Assembly (NCBI GenBank): GCA_030150045.1
Contig: JASLGM010000027.1
Coordinates: forward strand, 186,001 to 250,000
Source of the DNA: Taishania sp.
GTDB lineage: Bacteria > Bacteroidota > Bacteroidia > Flavobacteriales_D > Crocinitomicaceae
DNA: 64,000 nucleotides
Reading direction: 5' to 3'
The translations under genes and the position numbers were made by a program. How positions within the stretch are numbered: the first letter of the stretch is position 1; each line of letters starts with the position of its first letter. This document shows positions 1 to 8,494 of this stretch, piece after piece. The notes under the pieces are model-generated. The model was not told the origin of the DNA, ran no database searches, and was given only the letters and a program-made list of their open reading frames with translations.

Positions 1-529
1 ACACCTTTGACATCATTAAAGAAGCTGAAGAGGTATTTCCTATTCCCATTTCTCCAAAACCAATAACATTACAACCTCTATCAAAGCAGTCTCGAACCAA
101 TCTTGCACCATGATCAATTGAAAAAAACATTTCATCTAAAGTCATGGCTTTTTCATGCATCATGTTTCTACTACTGTTTCTAGCTTTAGCAATAATTAAA
201 CCATTCCTTGCGTCAAAATCTTTTGATACACCAGCATCAACAACTATTAATTCAATTTCATTTTGCTCGCAAAAAACATTAATCGCGGCTCCCTTATTAA
301 GAAAATTCAGAACCATTTGATGAGTCACTTCCGAAGGATAAGCACTCACCCCCTCACTAGCAATACCATGATCTGCAGCAAACACAAGCATATGGGGTTT
401 AAGGATTACTGGACACAAAGACTGTTGTATTCTTCCAATCTTAAAGGCTACCTCTTCTAAATACCCTAACGCACCTAATGGTTTTGTTTTATTATCTATT
501 TTAAATTTTAACTCCGCTTCAATGTTCAT
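1..529 (-). CDS. cobT: Nicotinate-nucleotide--dimethylbenzimidazole phosphoribosyltransferase, CobT (partial, C-terminus off the left edge)
   Basis: The first 176 codons are visible, reading leftward from an ATG at 529 and running off the window without a stop. Recognisable CobT motifs are KPLGALG near residues 15-22, ADHGIA at 52-57 and EMGIGNTSSA at 160-169, the phosphoribosyltransferase signature. The family uses nicotinate mononucleotide to activate the lower-ligand base of cobalamin in the cytoplasm. The catalytic glutamate of the family lies in the missing C-terminal half, so activity cannot be judged. It implies cobamide salvage or lower-ligand assembly; the rest of that pathway probably lies beyond the left edge. 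No other cobalamin synthesis gene is visible here, although a BtuF-like protein lies at 57.4 kb. Confidence 0.88.
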   Translation of the reverse strand, partial: MNIEAELKFKIDNKTKPLGALGYLEEVAFKIGRIQQSLCPVILKPHMLVFAADHGIASEGVSAYPSEVTHQMVLNFLNKGAAINVFCEQNEIELIVVDAGVSKDFDARNGLIIAKARNSSRNMMHEKAMTLDEMFFSIDHGARLVRDCFDRGCNVIGFGEMGIGNTSSASLMMSKV

Positions 530-592
530 AGCTATATATCAATATATGGGTACCAAGACAATCTAACAGATTACCTTATATTTTATAAGCAT

Positions 593-618
593 AAAAAAAG
601 GAGTTCTTCAACTCCTTT
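593..618 (-). terminator. Rho-independent terminator of rimO
   Basis: A 9-bp perfect stem (597-605 with 610-618, loop CTTC) is followed on the minus strand by seven Ts. It begins 9 bases past the rimO stop. Confidence 0.85.
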
Positions 619-627
619 CAATCTTAT

Positions 628-1941
628 CTAGATAACTTCTGCATACAAGTCATAATGATCTGCCTTGACAACTTTCACCATTGCAAAATCTCCAATACGT
701 ATGTAATTATCATCCGTTTTCTTTACCAAAACTTCATTATCGACTTCTGGAGAATCAAACTCTGTTCTTCCAACAAAATAATCACCATCTACACGATCAA
801 AAAGAACCTTAAATGTTTTACCTACTTTCTCTTGATTCAATTCATATGAAATTCCCATTTGAAGTTCCATAATTGCATCAGCTCGTTCTTTTTTCACTTC
901 CTCTGGAACATCGTCCTCAGAATTGTAAGCATGCGTATTCTCTTCGTGCGAATAAGTGAATATCCCCAATCTTTCAAATCTAGATTTCTCAACAAAATCA
1001 TACATCTCTTGGAAATCTTCCTCCGTCTCTCCTGGGTAACCAGCAATCAAAGTAGTACGAATTGTGATTCCAGGAACTTTTTCACGAATCACACCTACTA
1101 ACTCTTCCGTTTTTTCACGTGTGGTACCACGGCGCATATCCTTCAAGATTTTTGTAGAGCCATGTTGTAGAGGCATATCCAAATACTTACAAATATTATC
1201 GTACTTGTTCATTACCTCTAATACATCCATTGGGAAACCAGCTGGGAAAGCATAATGTAAACGAATCCACTCAATACCTTCTATCTGTGCCAACTCTTCC
1301 AATAACTCAGCTAATGCTCTCTTTTTATAAAGATCCAAACCATAATACGTAAGATCCTGAGCAATCAACATCAACTCCTTAACTCCTTTTGCAGCCAATG
1401 ATTTTGCAGAATTCACTAAATCCTCGATGGGTGTTGAGACATTCCCACCACGCATCAACGGAATAGCACAAAATGAACACGGACGATCACAGCCTTCAGC
1501 AATTTTAAAATAAGCATAATGATTAGGAGTCGTCAACAAACGCTCACCAACCAATTCTTTTTTATAATCCGCTTTTAATGTTTTTAACAAACGTGGCAAC
1601 TCTTTCGTCCCAAAAAAAGCATCCACTTCAGGAATTTCAGATTCTAATTCTCCTCTATATCGCTCAGACAAACATCCAGTAACATATACTTTATCTACTG
1701 CACCTTCATTTTTCGCGTCCACATAGCGTAAAATCGTATCAATCGATTCTTGCTTTGCATTATCAATAAAACCACAAGTATTAATGATTACAATTTCACT
1801 ATCATCAGACATAGACTCATGTTCCACATCAAATTTATTGGCCTTTAACTGTGCCATCATCACTTCAGAATCGAAGATATTTTTCGAACATCCTAAAGTC
1901 ACTACATTAACCTTGTTCTTTTTAAGGGTTTTGGTCTTCAT
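628..1941 (-). CDS. rimO: Ribosomal protein S12 methylthiotransferase RimO
   Basis: This 437-residue radical-SAM enzyme adds a methylthio group to the conserved aspartate of ribosomal protein S12. Cysteines 18, 56 and 90 fit the N-terminal UPF0004 auxiliary iron-sulfur cluster. CDRPCSFC at 151-158 is the CxxxCxxC radical-SAM site, and a TRAM-like tail closes the protein. The motif and the opening VTLGCSKN favour RimO over the tRNA enzyme MiaB. The ATG at 1941 lies about 5 bases from a good -7 box (1946-1953), so the mRNA is nearly leaderless. It is a single-gene unit with its own promoter and terminator, and length is normal for the family. Confidence 0.93.
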   Translation of the reverse strand: MKTKTLKKNKVNVVTLGCSKNIFDSEVMMAQLKANKFDVEHESMSDDSEIVIINTCGFIDNAKQESIDTILRYVDAKNEGAVDKVYVTGCLSERYRGELESEIPEVDAFFGTKELPRLLKTLKADYKKELVGERLLTTPNHYAYFKIAEGCDRPCSFCAIPLMRGGNVSTPIEDLVNSAKSLAAKGVKELMLIAQDLTYYGLDLYKKRALAELLEELAQIEGIEWIRLHYAFPAGFPMDVLEVMNKYDNICKYLDMPLQHGSTKILKDMRRGTTREKTEELVGVIREKVPGITIRTTLIAGYPGETEEDFQEMYDFVEKSRFERLGIFTYSHEENTHAYNSEDDVPEEVKKERADAIMELQMGISYELNQEKVGKTFKVLFDRVDGDYFVGRTEFDSPEVDNEVLVKKTDDNYIRIGDFAMVKVVKADHYDLYAEVI

Positions 1942-1945
1942 GCTA

Positions 1946-1975
1946 CAAAATTACATACAATTTATTCAGTGCCAA
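1946..1975 (-). promoter_or_regulatory. Bacteroidota-type promoter of rimO
   Basis: On the minus strand a TTG (1973-1975) is followed by exactly 19 bases and then TAATTTTG (1946-1953), matching the -33 TTG / -7 TAnnTTTG form. Transcription should begin at or within a few bases of the ATG at 1941. Confidence 0.65.
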
Positions 1976-2061
1976 ATACCAAATAACCTTAAAATTTAAA
2001 AACCAATAAAAAAACATCATAACTTGGTCTTAAATTTGATATTAAACCTAAAAAAAACACG

Positions 2062-2529
2062 ATGAAAAAGGTATTATTTATTTTAGTAGCAGTAATTATG
2101 GCTAGCTGTGCCAACACCAAACAAAAACCAGAAATTTCCGAAAGCAAAGCAACACAAAAAGTGGAAGCACTAACAGCTAAGGCGAGAATCGGTGAGTTTG
2201 CCAAAGAAAGCGACCCTATCACCATAGACAACGTTACAATGAATGGAAACATCATGATGATAGATGTCACTTATGGTGGTGGATGCAAGGATCATACTTT
2301 CGAAATAATCGGAAGTCCTGCGGTAGCAAAATCTTTTCCGGGACAGAGAGGTATTCAATTGGTACACAACGCAAATAACGACATGTGCAGAGCACTTATT
2401 AGAAAAACAGTTGCGATTGATGTATCGGATCTTACTGACGTTAAAATAGATGGAAACCAAATCTATTACAATCTGGAAGGATACGAAGGACGTATTTTGC
2501 ACACCTACGTGGGGGCGAAGAAAAAATAA
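2062..2529 (+). CDS. Small lipoprotein of unknown function
   Basis: This 155-residue protein starts with a signal peptide ending in the lipobox MASC, with lipidation expected on Cys16. The rest is a compact beta-rich domain containing two further cysteines (GGGCKDH and NNDMCRA), which could form a disulfide in the periplasm. I do not recognise the domain. It is a single-gene unit; a candidate -7 box TAAATTTG lies at 2031-2038, and a terminator is found 230 bases downstream beyond an F1 repeat. Codon style matches the neighbours. Confidence 0.75.
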   Translation: MKKVLFILVAVIMASCANTKQKPEISESKATQKVEALTAKARIGEFAKESDPITIDNVTMNGNIMMIDVTYGGGCKDHTFEIIGSPAVAKSFPGQRGIQLVHNANNDMCRALIRKTVAIDVSDLTDVKIDGNQIYYNLEGYEGRILHTYVGAKKK

Positions 2530-2551
2530 AGTTTCTTTCTAGATTTAGAAG

Positions 2552-2720
2552 TTTTGGGCGTTCCCCTTCCCAAATACTTGGGGCGGGTCAGGCTATCCGT
2601 TTTTAGTTTGCAGATTTTATGTTTTTAAGGATATCCTTTGTTTAAAGTCAAATCCTAATTAAAACCATTAATAAATGGAAAAAAGGCTGCAAAGCTAAAT
2701 ACTACTATCCTTAACGCAAG
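2552..2720 (+). repeat. F1 interspersed structured repeat, copy 1
   Basis: The copy carries the three conserved F1 blocks: GGGCGTTCCC at about 2557, GGCTATCCG at 2591-2599, and CTATCCTTAACGC at 2704-2716. The first spacer folds as CCCAA/TTGGG. The second folds with TTAG-TTTGCAG pairing to CTGCAAAG-CTAA. It fills the gap between the lipoprotein and elbB; nothing in it looks coding. Confidence 0.7.
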
Positions 2721-2757
2721 TTCCGTTTTCAGAACTTAGGAAATTTCAAATGAAAAG

Positions 2758-2786
2758 AGGTATGTTTAACCACATACCTTTTTTTA
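2758..2786 (+). terminator. Terminator-like hairpin before elbB
   Basis: AGGTATGT (2758-2765) pairs with ACATACCT (2772-2779) and is followed by a run of Ts. It could end transcription from the lipoprotein gene through the F1 repeat. Confidence 0.7.
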
Positions 2787-2808
2787 TTCCCTTACATAAA
2801 CCTCACTC

Positions 2809-2839
2809 TTGAAATAGATCTACTTTAATCCTATATTTG
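2809..2839 (+). promoter_or_regulatory. Promoter of elbB
   Basis: TTG (2809-2811), 20 bases, then TATATTTG (2832-2839), matching the Bacteroidota form; the ATG of elbB is 25 bases further on. Confidence 0.65.
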
Positions 2840-2863
2840 TTATGACACGAAAAGAACAAGAAA

Positions 2864-3544
2864 ATGAACATAGGATTATTACTTTCAGGATGCGGTGTTT
2901 ATGACGGAGCAGAAATCCAAGAAGCACTTTTTACAATGCTTGCCATTGAAGAAATCGGAGGGAAAATCATTCCAATAGGAATAGATGACTTCCAACATCA
3001 TGTCGTCAATCATTTGACTGGTGAAGAAATGCCAGAAAAAAGAAACATGATGATCGAAGCAGCACGTATTACGCGCGGAAACATCACCGAAATAAAATCA
3101 GTCGACATTAATCAGCTGGATGCACTTGTCATTCCAGGAGGTTTTGGAAGTGCAAAAAACCTAACAAACTGGGCCTTTGAAGGCCCTAATGGAACCATTC
3201 GTTCCGATGTTCAGAATCTCTTGTTGGGAATACATAATGCTGGTAAATACATCGTTGCACTTTGCGTAAGTCCAGTAGTTGTGGCAAAAGCATTTGAAGG
3301 AAAAAAAACCAACATACATTTAACCATCGGAACAACAGCAGCTCCTTCTCCTTACAGCATTAAAGATTTCGAAACAGGATTACAAGCAACCGGAGCAAAA
3401 ACAACAGAAGCAGGTCTTCAAGAAGTCATTATCGACGAAGTAAACAAGATCATTTCTGCCCCATGTTATATGATGGACGCAACATTATTAGAAGTCAGAA
3501 CCAACATACAAAAAGCCCTTCAGACTTTAAAAACGAAACTTTAA
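2864..3544 (+). CDS. elbB: ElbB-like glyoxalase (DJ-1/PfpI superfamily)
   Basis: The 226-residue product has the ElbB opening (LLSGCGVYDGAEIQEA) and the class I amidotransferase-like fold. VIPGGFGSAKNL precedes the nucleophile elbow ALCVSP, whose cysteine would be the active residue. Family members were described as isoprenoid-related or glyoxalase III proteins acting on reactive carbonyls in the cytoplasm; the physiological role remains uncertain. It has its own promoter and no obvious operon partner, although pckA follows 132 bases downstream on the same strand. Confidence 0.88.
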   Translation: MNIGLLLSGCGVYDGAEIQEALFTMLAIEEIGGKIIPIGIDDFQHHVVNHLTGEEMPEKRNMMIEAARITRGNITEIKSVDINQLDALVIPGGFGSAKNLTNWAFEGPNGTIRSDVQNLLLGIHNAGKYIVALCVSPVVVAKAFEGKKTNIHLTIGTTAAPSPYSIKDFETGLQATGAKTTEAGLQEVIIDEVNKIISAPCYMMDATLLEVRTNIQKALQTLKTKL

Positions 3545-3634
3545 AACCCTTTCGCGAAGAGTTATACACCTACAAAAACGATTTATTGTTGAAAATATAC
3601 TTCACAATAAAGGTGATTACTCGCAAAGAAAATT

Positions 3635-3642
3635 TATTTTTG
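3635..3642 (+). promoter_or_regulatory. Candidate -7 box for pckA
   Basis: TATTTTTG lies 34 bases before the pckA ATG. The expected upstream TTG is replaced by GTG at the right distance, so the assignment is tentative. Confidence 0.4.
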
Positions 3643-3676
3643 TAACGAAATTGCACAAGCAGAAAATATTGAAAAT

Positions 3677-5287
3677 ATGGAGTTATTTGGAAAATTAGGT
3701 CAATACACTGATTTAAAGTCTTCCATTGGTATTGAAAAGACAGGTGATCAATTTTGGAATTTATCTCCAGCTGAATTAGTTGAAGATACCATCATCTTAG
3801 GCCAAGGAATGTTAACCGACACAGGTGCAATCGCAATTGAGACGGGAGAATTTACAGGCCGATCGCCAAAAGATCGCTTTGTAGTTTGTGATGCAAACAC
3901 TGAAAACTCTGTTTGGTGGGGTGATATCAATATTAAATTTTCGCAAGAAAAATTTGACCAATTATACGCTGACATGAAGTCTTTCATGGAAGACAAAAGT
4001 TTATACGTTAGAGATGCTTATGCATGTGCTGACGAAAGTCACCGTTTAAACATTCGTGTAGTTACGGAAACTCCTTGGAGCAACATGTTCGCAAGTAATA
4101 TGTTCCTACGTCCTACTGATGCTGAATTAGACGTGTTTAACCCAGAATGGCACGTCGTATGTATACCCTCTTTCCAAGCTGATGTTGAAAAACACGGAAC
4201 GCGTCAAGCGAACTTCGCTGTATTAAATTTCACTAAAAAGATGATCATCATTGGTGGAACTGGATATACAGGTGAAATTAAAAAAGGAATCTTCTCTGTC
4301 CTTAACTATATCTTGCCTCACGAAAAAAATGTACTCTCTATGCACTGCTCCGCTAACATCGGACATGAAGGAGATACAGCCGTATTCTTTGGTTTATCGG
4401 GAACAGGAAAAACAACATTGTCTTCAGATCCAAACCGAAGATTAATTGGTGACGACGAACACGGATGGTCTGATAATTCTGTTTTTAACTTTGAAGGTGG
4501 ATGCTACGCAAAAACAATTGATCTTTCAAGAGAAAAAGAACCTCAGATTTTTGATGCAATCAAGTTTGGTGCTATTCTTGAAAATATTGGTTTTGAAGAA
4601 GGAACATCAACTCCTGATTACACAGACAATAGTATTACTGAAAACACTCGTGTATCATACCCATTAGAGCACATTGATAATATTGCAAATCCATCTATTG
4701 GAACTGCACCAAAAAATATATTCTTCTTAACATGCGACGCCTTTGGAGTATTACCTCCAATCTCTCGTTTGTCTAACGAACAAGCAATGTACCACTTCAT
4801 GTCAGGTTATACTGCTAAAGTTGCCGGGACAGAAATGGGAATTACAGAGCCAACAACAACATTCTCTGCTTGTTTCGGCGCTGCATTCTTGCCTTTACAT
4901 CCTGCTAAATACGCAGAATTGTTAGGAAATAAATTAGAAGGAACTGACATTAAAGTATGGTTGATCAACACAGGTTGGACAGGTGGTGCTTACGGAACAG
5001 GAAACCGTATGAAATTATCTTACACTCGTGCAATGATTACAGCTGCGCTTAACGGTGAACTAAATGATGTAGCATTTGAGAAACTTCCAATCTTTGAATT
5101 AGAATTTCCAACAAGCTGTCCTAATGTACCAACAGAAATATTAAACCCTCGTTCTACTTGGGAAGATAAAGCAGCTTACGATGAAAAAGCAAATAATCTT
5201 GCTGGTCAATTCGTGAAAAACTTTGAGAAATTTAGCGCAGAAACTAGTGATGCAATTAAAAATGCAGCACCAAAAGTTTTAGCATAA
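3677..5287 (+). CDS. pckA: Phosphoenolpyruvate carboxykinase (ATP)
   Basis: This 536-residue cytosolic enzyme interconverts oxaloacetate plus ATP with phosphoenolpyruvate, CO2 and ADP, the entry step of gluconeogenesis. GLSGTGKT at 239-246 is the kinase P-loop, and the metal-binding GDDEHGW follows at about 258. FTGRSPKDRF near residue 55 is the family's substrate-binding segment. Length and motifs are those of the ATP-dependent class. It stands alone with a strong terminator. In Bacteroidota this enzyme may run in the carboxylating direction, which could make use of CO2 delivered by the DabAB operon at 29-36 kb; that link is inference only. Confidence 0.97.
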   Translation: MELFGKLGQYTDLKSSIGIEKTGDQFWNLSPAELVEDTIILGQGMLTDTGAIAIETGEFTGRSPKDRFVVCDANTENSVWWGDINIKFSQEKFDQLYADMKSFMEDKSLYVRDAYACADESHRLNIRVVTETPWSNMFASNMFLRPTDAELDVFNPEWHVVCIPSFQADVEKHGTRQANFAVLNFTKKMIIIGGTGYTGEIKKGIFSVLNYILPHEKNVLSMHCSANIGHEGDTAVFFGLSGTGKTTLSSDPNRRLIGDDEHGWSDNSVFNFEGGCYAKTIDLSREKEPQIFDAIKFGAILENIGFEEGTSTPDYTDNSITENTRVSYPLEHIDNIANPSIGTAPKNIFFLTCDAFGVLPPISRLSNEQAMYHFMSGYTAKVAGTEMGITEPTTTFSACFGAAFLPLHPAKYAELLGNKLEGTDIKVWLINTGWTGGAYGTGNRMKLSYTRAMITAALNGELNDVAFEKLPIFELEFPTSCPNVPTEILNPRSTWEDKAAYDEKANNLAGQFVKNFEKFSAETSDAIKNAAPKVLA

Positions 5288-5303
5288 TCACTTTCTTTAC
5301 AGA

Positions 5304-5340
5304 TAAAAAAAATGTCCTCAAAAGAGGACATTTTTTTTTA
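5304..5340. terminator. Bidirectional terminator between pckA and corA
   Basis: AATGTCCTC pairs with GAGGACATT around an AAAA loop, with an A-run on the left and a T-run on the right, so it serves both convergent genes. It overlaps the last bases of corA. Confidence 0.9.
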
Positions 5341-6351
5341 AAAATCATTTCGAGTTAACCATCCTTTTCGATAAAAGTAAAGAATTAATGCAATCGCTAT
5401 AAACACCATTACTCCCCAACAAATAAAATAGCCGTAACGAACAGACAACTCCGGCATGTGCTCAAAGTTCATTCCATAAACCCCTACTATAAACGTCAAA
5501 GGAATAAAAATCGTACTCACAATCGTTAACAATTTCATGATCTGATTCATGTGCTGCCCTTGCGTCGCGTAATACAAGCTAGAAATCCCTTCCATAGTCG
5601 TACGATTGTATTCAATCTCTTCCAAAATACTTAATCCATTATTCTTAAAATCCATAAAAAAATGACGATTATCTCTATGAATAAGATTAGAATTAGAATT
5701 GTCAATTCCCGCAGCTAACTCCTTGATCGGAAAGGTAACCTTACGCAAAACAGTCAATCTGCGCTTTTGCACTTCAATACGTTGTGGAATGGTTTCATGC
5801 TTATTGCTATTCACCAAAGTCTCTAAATACTCCACATTCAACTCAATGTCATCTAACACCTCGAAGTAATTATCTACAATCGCATCCAATAAACGATACA
5901 GTAAAAAATCTGCCTGTTTGGTACGAATTATTCCTTTACTGTTCTCAATACGATCGCGTACAGTCACAAAATGATCTTGTGACTTTGTTTGAAAAGAAAT
6001 CACATAATTTTCACCCAAGATAAAACTGATTTGATCCATAGCCAAAGTATTGATCCTTTCCGAAGGAACAGCAGAACGTAACGTAAAGAAAAAATAGGAA
6101 CCGTAATTCTCAAATTTAGGTCGATTATCCAACTGAAAAATATCAGAAACAACAAGTGAGTCAAATCCTTGAGCCAAACAAAAATTTTCAATTGATTTGC
6201 GATCTTCTAGATTATGAAAATTCAACCACGTCACTTTATCTTTAGGTAAATCGCTTACAAAATCTTCATCTACAATCTCTTCCAAATCCAAATAACGGAT
6301 CTTTAATTGCTCTTTATCGTATTGATAAATCTGTACTTCTTTGGTAGTCAT
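5338..6351 (-). CDS. corA: CorA-family magnesium/cobalt transporter
   Basis: The 337-residue protein has a long cytoplasmic domain and two C-terminal membrane helices. The hallmark YGMN selectivity motif is at about 292-295, at the end of the first helix, followed by the acidic loop EHMPE and a basic tail. It forms pentameric Mg2+ channels in the inner membrane. I start at the ATG at 6351; a GTG two codons upstream is possible but unneeded. It follows the M42 peptidase gene by 11 bases on the same strand, so the two are probably co-transcribed. Confidence 0.93.
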   Translation of the reverse strand: MTTKEVQIYQYDKEQLKIRYLDLEEIVDEDFVSDLPKDKVTWLNFHNLEDRKSIENFCLAQGFDSLVVSDIFQLDNRPKFENYGSYFFFTLRSAVPSERINTLAMDQISFILGENYVISFQTKSQDHFVTVRDRIENSKGIIRTKQADFLLYRLLDAIVDNYFEVLDDIELNVEYLETLVNSNKHETIPQRIEVQKRRLTVLRKVTFPIKELAAGIDNSNSNLIHRDNRHFFMDFKNNGLSILEEIEYNRTTMEGISSLYYATQGQHMNQIMKLLTIVSTIFIPLTFIVGVYGMNFEHMPELSVRYGYFICWGVMVFIAIALILYFYRKGWLTRNDF

Positions 6352-6362
6352 AAGCACTTCAA

Positions 6363-7295
6363 TTATAAATGAAGCATTAGGTATTTATATAATTCCACCA
6401 TACACATGATGTCATATTTTGCAACAATCTCATCAGGCGTATGTACATTTTCTTCAGCAGCACCAATAAAACACCAATCAATTGGTAAATCAGACTTCTG
6501 TAAAACTCCACCATCACTTCCTCCCGCTGATTCTACCTCCAATTGAAAATCAACATTTGATGCAATTGCTAATCCAATGATTCGGTTCAAATAAGAACGA
6601 CGAGGCAACATACTGTCACGCATTGAAATAGCAACTCCTTTTCCTTGTTTCACCCCATCCGTTGCCCAGGTAATATCTGAAATCAAAGCTTGATGAACTC
6701 CAAAATTTTCTAATAAATAACGTGCGCAATATCCAACGGCATTTCCACCATGCTCTTCATAACAAGAAAAAACGATAGCACCATTCTCCAATGTTTCAGC
6801 AACTTTCAAAGCATTCCACATACCCAATCGATTGTCCAAATACGGAGATTGAACATGTGATTCTGTTTCTCTAAAATTAGGTTTGAAGGTCAAAAGCGTT
6901 CCACGATCAATTGTACGATCAGAAACACACAACAAATCCTTGCTACCATCTTCTTGGTCAACAACCATCAATTCCGTATCAATATCTCCTTGACTATCTT
7001 TCCCAACCAATTGAATGCCCTCCAACAAGCGCGGACCTCCCACTTTTATCAATGCATTATCATATCCTACAGAAAAACCAATCGAATCCATGTGCGCATA
7101 GATTGCAGTACGTGGTTCACCGAAAACCAAAATGACACAATCTTGAAAACCTTTACCACTAATAACTTTCGGTTGTACTTTCCAATTTGGTGCATATGTT
7201 TCCACATATTTTTTTACAAAATCGGCTACTTTCCCTTCGTCACTTGCAGCACCCGGAATTTCACATAGCACTTGCAACAATTCTAATCCTTTCAT
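6363..7295 (-). CDS. M42/M20-like zinc aminopeptidase
   Basis: The 310-residue product resembles metal-dependent aminopeptidases of the M42 (glutamyl aminopeptidase/endoglucanase M) type. Candidate metal ligands and catalytic residues occur in the expected order: AHMDSIGF, DNRLG, CYEEHGG, SDITWATDG and, near the C-terminus, VHTPDE. It lacks a signal peptide, so it should act on cytosolic peptides. I start at ATG 7295; a TTG three codons earlier is unlikely. It sits between the YigZ-like gene (21-base gap) and corA (11-base gap) in a probable three-gene operon. Confidence 0.82.
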   Translation of the reverse strand: MKGLELLQVLCEIPGAASDEGKVADFVKKYVETYAPNWKVQPKVISGKGFQDCVILVFGEPRTAIYAHMDSIGFSVGYDNALIKVGGPRLLEGIQLVGKDSQGDIDTELMVVDQEDGSKDLLCVSDRTIDRGTLLTFKPNFRETESHVQSPYLDNRLGMWNALKVAETLENGAIVFSCYEEHGGNAVGYCARYLLENFGVHQALISDITWATDGVKQGKGVAISMRDSMLPRRSYLNRIIGLAIASNVDFQLEVESAGGSDGGVLQKSDLPIDWCFIGAAEENVHTPDEIVAKYDIMCMVELYKYLMLHL

Positions 7296-7316
7296 TTTTT
7301 TCAATTTTATAGTTTG

Positions 7317-7928
7317 TTAAAACTCACCTCTAACCGTGATTTCTAATTCATTTAAGTCCAAAAACTCTTCTTTTACCGCAAGTTGGTGTAAAGGAATCGC
7401 CACATCAATTGCACAGGTCAATGCAAATTGTTGATTGTCATACTGAAATTCGTGCTTCTTCAAAAGCGCCATTACATCCGGCATCACATCATATCCAAAA
7501 TGTAAGGTTACCCGATGGAACACCTCAATTTCAATGATTTCACCATCCAACAAAGCCTCTTTTGCCGCCTCACGGTAGGCATGAATCAAACCACCAACGC
7601 CAAGCTTTACACCACCAAAATAGCGAACAACACCAATTAAAATATTAGATAAATCGAAACTTTGAATTTGTCCCAAAATGGGTGCTCCTGCCGAATTAGA
7701 AGGTTCTCCATCATCATTTACACGAAACTGCGATTTATCTAATCCAAAACGATATGCCCAACACACATGCCGCGATTGATAGTGCTCTTTTCGCCAACGT
7801 GCCAAATGTTCCTTGGCCTCCTCCTCCGAATAACACGCCACAGCATAGGCAATAAACTTGGATCCCTTCTCCTTGTAAGTACCTTCCGTCTGCGCCTTTA
7901 CCGTCTTATATGTACGTTGAATTTCCAC
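7317..7928 (-). CDS. YigZ/IMPACT-family protein (UPF0029)
   Basis: The product, about 203 residues from a GTG at 7928, has the IMPACT N-terminal domain: KGSKFIAYA, then RVNDDGEPSNSAGAPIL and VVRYFGGVKLGVGGL, the strongest signature of the family. The C-terminal part matches the short DUF1949-type domain. Function is unclear; relatives are linked to translation or stress. The open frame extends upstream to 8018, but no ATG is present, the extra residues do not fit the family, and a -7 box (TATTTTTG, minus strand, 7979-7986) lies inside that extension, so a non-AUG start near 7928 is preferred. Confidence 0.85.
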   Translation of the reverse strand: MEIQRTYKTVKAQTEGTYKEKGSKFIAYAVACYSEEEAKEHLARWRKEHYQSRHVCWAYRFGLDKSQFRVNDDGEPSNSAGAPILGQIQSFDLSNILIGVVRYFGGVKLGVGGLIHAYREAAKEALLDGEIIEIEVFHRVTLHFGYDVMPDVMALLKKHEFQYDNQQFALTCAIDVAIPLHQLAVKEEFLDLNELEITVRGEF

Positions 7929-8096
7929 GAATCCTGTTCTTTTTTCACGCCGCGACAATGTGCCATGAGCGATTCTTACAAAAATAGGAAAAAGCTTCGG
8001 ATTTCTAAGTGGAAGCACAAAAGATGAGGATGTTCCAATAGGCTAAAAGCTCTAAGAAACTAGCTAGAAAACAACTTCAATCTTCTTTTTATTCTG

Positions 8097-8230
8097 TTTT
8101 GGGCGTTTCCTTTTCCTACATCCGCATGCTGCGAACGAGGAAAAAGGTCGGGCTATTCGTTTTATCCCTCCCTCTCCCCAGTTAACTTGGGGAGAGGGAG
8201 GGGATGCCACTGCTATCCCTAACGCAAAAT
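8097..8230 (+). repeat. F1 interspersed structured repeat, copy 2
   Basis: It contains GGGCGTTTCC at 8101, CGGGCTATTCG at about 8149-8159 and CTATCCCTAACGCAAA at 8213-8228. The first spacer folds with CCTTTTCCT pairing to AGGAAAAAGG, and the second is a long GC-rich hairpin (CCCTCCCTCTCCCC with its complement, loop AGTTAACT). It is followed at once by a small hairpin and an F2 copy. Confidence 0.72.
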
Positions 8231-8265
8231 CTTGGTTCGAAGCAAGTTCTTTTGGCAAACCAAGA
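8230..8265 (+). other. Hairpin linking F1 copy 2 to F2 copy 1
   Basis: TCTTGGTT (8230-8237) pairs perfectly with AACCAAGA (8258-8265). It has no T-run, so it is not a typical terminator. An analogous hairpin separates the two repeat families at 60.2 kb. Confidence 0.5.
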
Positions 8266-8268
8266 ACC

Positions 8269-8417
8269 TCAGCCCGGACGTAGCGTGATAGCTAAACGAA
8301 CAACAAAATGTGTGAACGTTTTTTTTACCACAGCAACCATCGGAAGCTCGTGGTAAAAAATTCGTGAACCAATTTGTTGAAGTTTACTAAAACGCGTAGG
8401 CCGATTAGGCTGCCAAA
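8269..8417 (+). repeat. F2 interspersed structured repeat, copy 1
   Basis: The outer stem is CAGCC with GGCTG. The P2 stem is CAACAAA with TTTGTTG. The P3 stem has 11 bp: 8321-8331 with 8350-8360 (TTTTTTACCAC / GTGGTAAAAAA). The conserved core AGCAACC-N3-GGAAGCTC lies in the P3 loop. Compared with other copies the stems differ in sequence but remain paired. Confidence 0.75.
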
Positions 8418-8444
8418 TCAATCTAAAAACAGACTTTGTCAACA

Positions 8445-8472
8445 CAAAAAAGGCACCTCAATTGAAGTGCCT
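8445..8472 (-). terminator. Terminator after the SPFH gene
   Basis: On the minus strand AGGCACTTC pairs with GAGGTGCCT around AATT and is followed by six Ts. It lies just beyond the SPFH stop at 8495. Confidence 0.8.
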
Positions 8473-8494
8473 CTGTTTATTTTATTAGTTCATT

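Noticed and set aside
2552..2720. F1 repeat as an integron attC site
   Set aside because: Terminal GCGTT/AACGC resembles attC ends superficially, but the required R'' consensus is missing, no integrase is present, and copies are dispersed rather than arrayed.
8064..8258. 64-codon frame on the minus strand across F1 copy 2
   Set aside because: It arises from the repeat's hairpin sequence, and its Pro/Ser/Lys-rich translation resembles no protein.
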